DNA of 28,956 nt, taken from assembly GCA_047618565.1 (NCBI GenBank), contig JBLHKW010000057.1, forward strand, positions 1-28,956. The letters run 5' to 3'. The notes beneath the pieces were generated by a model, which was not told the origin of the DNA, did not search any database, and worked only from the letters and a program-made list of their open reading frames with translations. Shown here one piece after another: positions 23,149 through 28,956 of the stretch (position 1 is the stretch's first letter; every line of letters begins with the position of its first letter). The translations under genes and the position numbers were made by a program. The DNA comes from JBLHKW01 sp047618565 (lineage in GTDB: Bacteria; Planctomycetota; UBA1135; GCA-002686595).

Positions 23149-24981
23149 TCAGGTCGTGGCGGCCGTGCGCTTCTTGTCGCGCTTGCGGTCCACCTCGAGC
23201 AGGAAGCGCTTGCGCAGGCGCAGGCTCTTCGGGGTGATCTCGACCAGCTCGTCGTCCTCGACGTACTCGAGGCATTCCTCGAGGGACATCTCGCGCGGGG
23301 GGGCGATCTTGACGTTGTCGTCTCGACCGGAAGCACGCATGTTGGTGAGCTTCTTGGTGCGGCAGATGTTGAGGGGCAGGTCCGCGTCCTTGTTGTTCGC
23401 GCCGACGATCATGCCCTCGTAGACGGGCGCGCCGATGGGCACGAAGAACGTGCCGCGGTCCATCAGGGCGTCGAGTGCGTAGGGGATGACCTCGCCCGCC
23501 CGGTCGGCGATCAGCACGCCGTTGCTGCGGCGCGGAATCGGGCCGCCGTCCTTCTTCCAGCATTCGAAGACGTGGGACAGGATGGCTTCGCCCTGGGACA
23601 GGGTGAGAAGCGCGGTACGGGCTCCGATGAGTCCGCGCGAGGGAATGATGAACTCGACCTTGGCCATCGCGCCCAGAGAGTCCATGTGTACCATCTCGCC
23701 ACGCCGGCGACCGAGGTACTCGATTACGCGGCCGGCGCTATCCTGGGGCACCTCGACGCTCGCGCGCTCGTAGGGCTCGCAGGCCACGCCGTCGACATCC
23801 TTGATGATGACGTGCGGCTTGCCGACGGCGAACTCGAATCCCTCGCGGCGCATGTTCTCGACCAGCACCGAGAGGTGCATGACGCCGCGGCCCTTGACCT
23901 CGAAGGCATCGGACGAGTCGGCGGGCTGGACGAGCAGGGCCACGTCCCGGGCAGCCGCCTTTTCCAGGCGTGCCAGGATCTGGCGGCTGGTGACGAACTT
24001 GCCCTCGGTACCGGCGAAGGGCGAGTTGTTGACGTAGAAAACCATCGACAGGGTCGGCTCGTCGAGGATGATGGCCGGCAACGGGTCGATCATTTCCGGG
24101 CTGCAGAGCGTGTCGCCGATCTCGATGCCATCGGCGCCCGCGATGATCGCGATGTCGCCGCAGCTGACCTCCTCGGTCGGTACGCGCTCGAGACCTTCGA
24201 AACGCAGCAGTCGCTTGACGACCAGCTCTTCGGGCTTGCTGCGGTCCGGGTGCGCGATCGCGTAGCGCGCACCGCTGCGGATGATGCCGCGGCGCACGCG
24301 ACCGATGGCGATGCGGCCGACGAAATCATCCTGGTCGATGGTGGTGGCCTGGAACTGCATCGGGCCGATGACATCCATCGGCGGGGGCGGTACTTCCTTG
24401 AGGATCATCTCGAACAGCGGTTTGAGGTCGCTGGACTCCTCGTCGGGCTCATTCATCGCGTAGCCGTCGCGACCCGAGCCGTAGATGACCGGGAAGTCGA
24501 GCTGCTCGTCCTGGGCGCCCAGGTCGACGAACAGGTCGAACACTTCGTCGAGCACCTCGTTCGGGCGCGCGTCGGGGCGGTCGATCTTGTTGACCATCAC
24601 GATCGCCTTGAGTCCGTGCTCGAAGGCCTTGCGCAGCACGAAGCGCGTCTGCGGCATCGGGCCCTCGAAGGCGTCCACCAGCAGCAGCACCGCGTCCGCC
24701 ATGGTCAGCGTGCGCTCGACCTGTCCGCCGAAGTCGGCGTGACCGGGCGTGTCGACGATGTTGATGCGCGTGCCCGAGTAGGTGATGGCAGTGTTCTTGG
24801 CCAGGATCGTGATTCCGCGCTCGCGCTCCTGGGAATCGGTATCCATCGCACGCTCCTGCACGCGCTGGTTGGCGCGGAAGGTGCCGGCGAAGCGGAACAT
24901 GGAATCGACGAGGGTGGTTTTCCCGTGGTCGACGTGGGCCACGATGGCCAGGTTACGTATCTCGGAGAAAGAGGAGGTCAC
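23149..24981 (-). CDS. typA: Ribosome-associated translational GTPase TypA/BipA
   Basis: TypA is an EF-G-like GTPase that binds the 70S ribosome and aids 50S assembly and stress or cold adaptation. The 610-residue length is typical. GTPase motifs are AHVDHGKTTL (P-loop, Lys21), RGITI (switch I), DTPGHADFGG (switch II) and NKID (131-134). The family-specific C-terminal part includes GRGVMHLSVLVENMRREGFE and FIPSRGLIGARTALLT. The frame is open to 25038, but the GTG at 24981 overlaps the stop of the upstream exonuclease gene (GTGA) and gives the normal N-terminus, so translation of the two is probably coupled. It is convergent with aroF. Confidence 0.96.
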   Translation of the reverse strand: MTSSFSEIRNLAIVAHVDHGKTTLVDSMFRFAGTFRANQRVQERAMDTDSQERERGITILAKNTAITYSGTRINIVDTPGHADFGGQVERTLTMADAVLLLVDAFEGPMPQTRFVLRKAFEHGLKAIVMVNKIDRPDARPNEVLDEVFDLFVDLGAQDEQLDFPVIYGSGRDGYAMNEPDEESSDLKPLFEMILKEVPPPPMDVIGPMQFQATTIDQDDFVGRIAIGRVRRGIIRSGARYAIAHPDRSKPEELVVKRLLRFEGLERVPTEEVSCGDIAIIAGADGIEIGDTLCSPEMIDPLPAIILDEPTLSMVFYVNNSPFAGTEGKFVTSRQILARLEKAAARDVALLVQPADSSDAFEVKGRGVMHLSVLVENMRREGFEFAVGKPHVIIKDVDGVACEPYERASVEVPQDSAGRVIEYLGRRRGEMVHMDSLGAMAKVEFIIPSRGLIGARTALLTLSQGEAILSHVFECWKKDGGPIPRRSNGVLIADRAGEVIPYALDALMDRGTFFVPIGAPVYEGMIVGANNKDADLPLNICRTKKLTNMRASGRDDNVKIAPPREMSLEECLEYVEDDELVEITPKSLRLRKRFLLEVDRKRDKKRTAATT

Positions 24982-25781
24982 AGCAGCTTCTGAATGCGGT
25001 CGATCAGGTAGGTCTTGAGAAGGCCCGACTGGAGACACTCGGCTTCGAGATATCCCTTGCCGGATCGTCGGTAAATGAAACGCGGCAGCACGGGCAACTG
25101 GGCTGGCGGGCCCGTGCCGTCACCGTACTGGATGCGCACGTCTTCGGATTGTTCGATGGCTCGGCTCAGGCCGCGGAGTCGGGGCTTTAGCCGGGGTGTG
25201 CGAGGTGCCATCGACGTCACGGTCGTGGGTCCACCACTCTGTGAGAGTAACAGGCTCAGGTCGGTTGATTCGAGCCCTCCCGCTTGTTCTAGACATTCCT
25301 CCAGAATCTTCCAGCAGGTGACCGCGTCCGGGAGGGCCCGGTGGGCGTCGAATTCCTCCAGATCCAGGTGCTCGGCCAGGGTCCTGAGCTTGTGATCGGG
25401 GGAGTCGGGAATGTAGCGCCTGGAGAGCGATAATGTGTCCAGAAACAGGCCAGGCGGTGGTTCCAGGTCGTTTCGCAGGTACTCGAAGGCCAGCAATTCC
25501 GCGTCGGTCTCGGACCGGTGGGCCACCATCCAGTCGTCGCCGACCCAGGCAGAGAAGTCGTTCAGGACCCGTTCGACCGTCGGGGCGTCCCGAACGTCGT
25601 CCTCGACGATCCCGTGCACCGCGGTGGTGTCGGCCTCGATCGGGATCGAGGGGCAGACGAGCGTGCTGAACTGGTCGACGATCTCGCCATCGACCACGCG
25701 CACCGCGGCCAGCTCGAGCAGGTGCGGAGCGCCGCGGCTGGCGGGGCGCTCGGTGTCCAGGGCGACGATGGGGCGTTCCAT
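24978..25781 (-). CDS. DnaQ-like DEDDh 3'-5' exonuclease with WYL-like C-terminal domain
   Basis: The 267-residue product starts with a DEDDh exonuclease fold. Acidic residues Asp9 and Glu11 lie in VALDTE, Asp93 in VAHRSETDAELL, and His147 and Asp152 in HRALPDA, so the full two-metal catalytic set is present. In the second motif the usual Asn/Phe of AHNxxFD is replaced by Arg/Thr. Residues about 205-267, ending in GKGYLEAECLQSGLLKTYLI and DRIQKLL, resemble the C-terminal half of a WYL domain, a ligand- or nucleic-acid-sensing fold. It could act in repair, RNA turnover or proofreading as an epsilon-like protein; the sequence does not decide. Its stop overlaps the typA start, and it lies 53 bases after the kinase gene. 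Confidence 0.85.
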   Translation of the reverse strand: MERPIVALDTERPASRGAPHLLELAAVRVVDGEIVDQFSTLVCPSIPIEADTTAVHGIVEDDVRDAPTVERVLNDFSAWVGDDWMVAHRSETDAELLAFEYLRNDLEPPPGLFLDTLSLSRRYIPDSPDHKLRTLAEHLDLEEFDAHRALPDAVTCWKILEECLEQAGGLESTDLSLLLSQSGGPTTVTSMAPRTPRLKPRLRGLSRAIEQSEDVRIQYGDGTGPPAQLPVLPRFIYRRSGKGYLEAECLQSGLLKTYLIDRIQKLL

Positions 25782-25813
25782 GGGGCCAGGGGGGCGTGCG
25801 AGGTGGGTCCCGA

Positions 25814-25827
25814 CCGCGCCTGCGCGG
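25814..25827 (-). terminator. Small GC-rich hairpin after the kinase gene
   Basis: CCGCG and CGCGG pair across a 4-base loop, 7 bases beyond the kinase stop on the minus strand. There is no T run. It probably does not block read-through into the exonuclease gene. Confidence 0.25.
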
Positions 25828-25834
25828 GCTCAGG

Positions 25835-27988
25835 TCAGCTGGCCAGTTCCTTGAACTCAGGCAGGCCGCGCAACGGGTCCAGGTCGTTGTTGGTGACCAG
25901 CTCCGGGCGGATGTAGTAGCTGCGGTCCTGGGCGACCTGGAGCGCCTTCATCGCGGCCTCCTTGTCGCCGACCAGTGAGTAGGCGCAGGCTGCGTGGAAG
26001 TTCGTGTAGCCGTCCTTGGGCGCGCGCCTCAGGGCTTGCTCGATGCTCTTGCGGGCAGCGTCTTGCTGGCCGATGCGTGCCAGCAACATGGCCAGGTGCA
26101 GGCGTGCGCTCTGGTCGTCGGGGACCTGGATCAGGTGCTTGCGTGCCGCGGCGATGCCCGCGTCGGCGATCTCGAGAGCTTCAGCGTAACGGTCGAGACG
26201 GTGCAGGACGCTGTACTGGATGTCGTAGGTCTCGATGTGGGTCGGCTTCAGGCCGATGGCGCGGTGCAGCAAGGGGGATGCGTGCTTGAAGTCACCTTCG
26301 CGGCGCATCAAGGAACCACTTAGCCTGTGCGCGAACCACTCCTCGTGGTCGAGCTGCATGGCGAGCTTGTATTCGCGGTGGGCATCCTCGGTGTGGTCGA
26401 GCATGTGGTTGGCGAATCCGAGCGACGTGTGTGCCTCGGCACAGTTCGCGTCGAGCTCGAGCGCGCGGCCCGCGAAGTCGCGCGCTTCGTCGACGAACTC
26501 CGTCGCGCCGTCCCAGTAAAGGAACTTGCGCACCATCGCTTCCGCCATCCCGGCGTAGGCCAGGGCGCAGAAACGGTCGAGGTTGATCGCCTTGCGATAC
26601 AGGCTCATGGCCGCCAGAAGGTGCTTCGTGGTGCCGCGGTGCAGCACGTCGTGGGCGTTCAGGGCCAGGGCCTTGGCCTCGCCTTCCTTGCGCGCGGCGC
26701 GCGGCGTCGGATTGACGGAAACCTCCCCCAGACGGCGCCGGATGATGCGTTGGGCTTCGCGCACCAGATCGGCCTGCAGAGACCACTCGTTCTCATCCTC
26801 CTGGATGCAGCGGTCTTCGAAGGACCGTACGACCTTCGCCGCTCCGTCGCGCGTCTCGACGATCTCGAGCTTCAGGTCGAGCTGGCCGACCGCGCCATCG
26901 ACCGCCAGGCAGCCGCGCAGCACGAAGTCATGGCCATCACTCGGGACCTTGTCGTCGTCGAGCACGGTCACGGTCAGGCCCTTGTTGCGTTCCAGTTCCT
27001 TGGCCAGATCCTTGCGGACGCTGCCGGCCATCACGTGACAGCTCGAGGGGTCGTGGCCGCCACAGGCCAGGGGCGGGATGACCAGGTGTCCACGCATCAT
27101 GGTCGCGTGCGTGTTGGTGCCGGTCAGCTTGTCCGAGATCGCGCCCAGGCGCGCGAACGCAGCTGCACCGTCGGCGAAGCGGTCATCCGGCCGCGGTTCC
27201 ATACAGCGCGCCAGGAAGTTCTCGAGCTGTTCCGGGAAACCGGAGCGGATCTGCGAAGGGCGCTGGCGCGGGGTGCCATCCAGGATGGCCATGCACACCT
27301 CGGGAAAACTGTCCCCGGGGAATGGCAGCTCACGGGTGGTGACGTGGTAAAGCACGGCGCCCAGGGAGAAGATGTCGGAGCGCAGGTCGAGCTCGTCGCC
27401 GCGCACCTGTTCCGGCGACATGTAGAGCACTGTGCCGACGAGCATCCCGTGTTGCGTGATCGCGGACTCATCGCGTGCGCGCGCGATGCCGAAGTCGAGC
27501 AGCTTCACGCGCCCGTCGTTCTGGACCAGGATGTTGGCCGGCTTCAGGTCGCGGTGGATCAGGCCCGCGCGGTGCACGGTGGAGAGCGCGTCGGTCACCT
27601 GCAGTGCGATGCGCAGGCATTCCTCGTAGCCGAGGGTGCGCGCCTTGATCATCTTGTCGAGCGTCTGCCCCTCGAGGTACTCCATCGCGATGAACGACGT
27701 GCCCTCGTAACGACCGTGGTCGTAGATCGTGGCGATGTTCGGGTGGACCAGGTTGGCCGTGTGCCGCGCTTCGCGCTGGAAGCGTGTGTCCGCCTGTGGA
27801 TCGATCTCCGCGTGGGCACGCAGGATCTTGAGCGCCACGGTGCGCCCGAGGTTCGTATCGACCGCCTTGTAGACCTCGCTCAGTGGGCCTTCGCCCAGCC
27901 GGTCATTCTCGGGGTCGAACTGGAAATGGTCGAACTGCATCCTGGGGGGGGACCTCTGCTCTTTACTCTTCGGCTTGCGAGCCCCCAT
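25835..27988 (-). CDS. Hanks-type Ser/Thr protein kinase with TolB-like and TPR regions
   Basis: The 717-residue cytoplasmic protein begins with a complete kinase domain (about 26-285): glycine loop LGEGPLSEVYKA, Lys54 in VALKIL, catalytic HRDLKPAN (Asp147), DFGIARA and MSPEQ. It should therefore be an active kinase. Residues about 300-420 resemble the TolB-like domain found with such kinases and adenylate cyclases (LAKELERNKGLTVTVLDDD, FVLRGCLAVDG..LDLKLEIVET). From about 440 to 710 there are TPR-type helix pairs, likely a partner-binding surface. No transmembrane segment is seen. An ATG at 27940 (residue 17) with AGAGG upstream is a good alternative start. It is divergent from the last gene and upstream of the exonuclease and typA. 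Confidence 0.9.
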   Translation of the reverse strand: MGARKPKSKEQRSPPRMQFDHFQFDPENDRLGEGPLSEVYKAVDTNLGRTVALKILRAHAEIDPQADTRFQREARHTANLVHPNIATIYDHGRYEGTSFIAMEYLEGQTLDKMIKARTLGYEECLRIALQVTDALSTVHRAGLIHRDLKPANILVQNDGRVKLLDFGIARARDESAITQHGMLVGTVLYMSPEQVRGDELDLRSDIFSLGAVLYHVTTRELPFPGDSFPEVCMAILDGTPRQRPSQIRSGFPEQLENFLARCMEPRPDDRFADGAAAFARLGAISDKLTGTNTHATMMRGHLVIPPLACGGHDPSSCHVMAGSVRKDLAKELERNKGLTVTVLDDDKVPSDGHDFVLRGCLAVDGAVGQLDLKLEIVETRDGAAKVVRSFEDRCIQEDENEWSLQADLVREAQRIIRRRLGEVSVNPTPRAARKEGEAKALALNAHDVLHRGTTKHLLAAMSLYRKAINLDRFCALAYAGMAEAMVRKFLYWDGATEFVDEARDFAGRALELDANCAEAHTSLGFANHMLDHTEDAHREYKLAMQLDHEEWFAHRLSGSLMRREGDFKHASPLLHRAIGLKPTHIETYDIQYSVLHRLDRYAEALEIADAGIAAARKHLIQVPDDQSARLHLAMLLARIGQQDAARKSIEQALRRAPKDGYTNFHAACAYSLVGDKEAAMKALQVAQDRSYYIRPELVTNNDLDPLRGLPEFKELAS

Positions 27989-28072
27989 AGATGATCCCGT
28001 GGGGGCCGGATATGAATGTAAAGGAAGTGTTTGGCGTTGCGGCGCCAGGTGACACCCTATTCAGTAGGCAAC

Positions 28073-28834
28073 ATGCCCACCAAGGATACGGAGCCGACCC
28101 CCCTCGTTGGGAGTCCCACTTTCGAAGAATGGGACTTCGAGGGACTGGCTCCCCACCACGCCACCCGGGACGAGGCCAACGACCGGCGTCTGATCGCGCG
28201 CCGCAAGCTGCTTGGCCTGGCTAAGGATGTCGCAAAGCGGGCGAAGCCCCTCGGGGTCGCGCTCGACGTGCGCTCGAGCCTCCACAACCCGAACAAGTTC
28301 AACGGCAAGCGCGTCAACCGGCTCTGGTCCTACGCCATGCGCGCCAAGGCCGAGAAGACGCGCCTGCGCAAGATCGTGGGGGCCGACCTGGCCAAGGACC
28401 TGAACTCCGCCTATCGCAACGCCTACCTGTGCTGCGCGATCGAGCACGACGCGCTCGAGGTCAGCCTGCGCGTGCACCCCGACGCCTGGTTCGACGGGCA
28501 AAACCTCGTGCACCGCACCCGCGCCGAAGGCGTGCGCCCCTGGCTCGACCTGTTGAACGCGCTCGACGGTTTCCAGCTGCGGATGCACGATTGGCGTGGC
28601 GAGTGGCGCTGCGGGTCGCTCACCGCCGAGAAGCTCGAGGAGTTTCTGGGCTACTACACGCCGGGGGAGCACCGGCTCTCGATCGAACGGCGCTGGCCCG
28701 CACCGTCCGGTTCCCGCGGGCCGGTCCTGGCGGACGGCGTCCCTCAAGCCATGGTCGAGGAGAGCCTGAGGTTGCTTCCGCTATACCGATATATGGTCTG
28801 GTCGCAGGAGAGTGATTTCCTGTTCGCACGCTGA
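28073..28834 (+). CDS. Conserved-looking protein of unknown function
   Basis: The 253-residue soluble product has a basic helical region (about 45-105: repeated RRK, KRAKP, KAEKTRLRKI). A mixed alpha/beta region with LCCAIEHDALEVSLRVHPDAWFDGQNL-like sequence follows, then a C-terminal part rich in Trp and Tyr. The regular strand/helix pattern and codon use like its neighbours suggest a real gene, but no catalytic motif or named family is recognised. A TTG at 28031 in the same frame, with AGGAAG three bases before it, would add 14 residues; the ATG at 28073 is preferred. It is divergent from the kinase gene, separated by about 85 bases. A hairpin follows the stop. Confidence 0.65.
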   Translation: MPTKDTEPTPLVGSPTFEEWDFEGLAPHHATRDEANDRRLIARRKLLGLAKDVAKRAKPLGVALDVRSSLHNPNKFNGKRVNRLWSYAMRAKAEKTRLRKIVGADLAKDLNSAYRNAYLCCAIEHDALEVSLRVHPDAWFDGQNLVHRTRAEGVRPWLDLLNALDGFQLRMHDWRGEWRCGSLTAEKLEEFLGYYTPGEHRLSIERRWPAPSGSRGPVLADGVPQAMVEESLRLLPLYRYMVWSQESDFLFAR

Positions 28835-28838
28835 CGGG

Positions 28839-28871
28839 CCAAACGGGCCGAGCCGCCTTCGCCCGGTTTGG
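28839..28871 (+). terminator. Hairpin after the last gene, overlapping a repeat unit
   Basis: CCAAACGGGC (28839-28848) pairs with GCCCGGTTTGG (28861-28871) with a one-base bulge and a 12-base loop, starting four bases after the stop. Its right arm is also the outer arm of the repeat unit at 28866-28898. No T run directly follows. Confidence 0.45.
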
Positions 28872-28898
28872 TCTCGCGTTTCATGAATTGTCCGGGCT
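28866..28898 (+). repeat. 33-bp repeat unit, right copy (forward)
   Basis: This unit matches 95-127 at 29 of 33 positions. Its core is TTCATGAATTGTCCGGGCT. Together with the inverted unit at 28899-28930 it makes a palindrome centred on GCTAGC (28896-28901). Confidence 0.7.
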
Positions 28899-28930
28899 AG
28901 CCGAATAATTCATGAAGACGCGGCCCAAAC
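28899..28930 (-). repeat. Repeat unit, inverted copy
   Basis: Read on the minus strand, this is the same arm order as the forward unit: GTTTGG, a GC-rich stretch, then TTCATGAATTATTCGGCT. The 10-base TTCATGAATT cores of the two arms (28880-28889 and 28907-28916) are exact reverse complements. One base is missing relative to the forward arm. Confidence 0.65.
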
Positions 28931-28956
28931 GCGACGACCGGCCGGCTTCGCCGTGG

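Noticed and set aside
23572..24993. 473-codon plus-strand open frame opposite typA
   Set aside because: It is antisense to an unambiguous TypA and rich in His, Asp and Val without motifs.
26327..27994. 555-codon plus-strand open frame opposite the kinase gene
   Set aside because: It is antisense to a kinase with all catalytic motifs intact, and no domain is visible.
1..28956. Insertion sequences, prophage, defence islands, tRNA or rRNA genes
   Set aside because: No transposase, integrase, restriction, CRISPR-associated or structural RNA sequence was recognised on either strand.

Overview
The window is high-GC (roughly two thirds G+C by eye), densely coded bacterial DNA with chains of ATGA, GTGA and TGATG start/stop overlaps. 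Three kinds of gene suggest a Planctomycetota-like bacterium: a large protein of repeated carboxypeptidase-regulatory-like (CarboxypepD_reg) beta-sandwich modules, an ECF sigma factor coupled to a membrane anti-sigma with a long HEAT-like tail, and a Hanks-type kinase with a TolB-like plus TPR C-terminus. Myxococcota or Acidobacteriota cannot be excluded from sequence alone. No rRNA, tRNA, CRISPR array, transposase or phage gene was seen.

Left part (1-9.7 kb). An unknown polytopic membrane protein follows a 33-bp repeat unit. Next comes a 985-residue membrane-anchored multi-module protein. Converging on it is a minus-strand block: a secreted, acidic, tryptophan-rich coiled-coil protein with a Cys cluster, followed by two ABC-2 ATPase/permease pairs with almost no spacing. 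The coiled-coil gene is separated from the first ATPase by a strong hairpin.

Middle (9.7-15 kb). pepE (dipeptidase E) appears to have a leaderless promoter. It is followed by a three-gene, translationally coupled operon: ECF sigma factor, zinc-binding anti-sigma/HEAT protein, and an exported protein with a secretin-N-domain-like segment.

Trp supraoperon (15.3-23.1 kb). The order trpE-G-D-C-F-B-A gives the complete chorismate-to-tryptophan pathway. It continues into a 75-codon degenerate chorismate-mutase-like gene and a DAHP synthase of the type with an N-terminal ferredoxin-like domain. The first step of the shikimate pathway is therefore coupled to its tryptophan branch. A long inverted repeat lies upstream of trpE.

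Right part (23.1-29 kb). On the minus strand, a kinase/TolB-like/TPR protein is followed by a DEDDh exonuclease with a WYL-like C-terminus, which overlaps typA/bipA. A divergent gene of unknown family ends the coding sequence. After it come a hairpin and two inverted copies of the repeat unit seen at the left edge.

The observations most worth following up are the Trp/Cys coiled-coil protein beside the ABC exporters, the free-standing pseudo-chorismate mutase coupled to DAHP synthase, and the palindromic repeat family at the two window edges.
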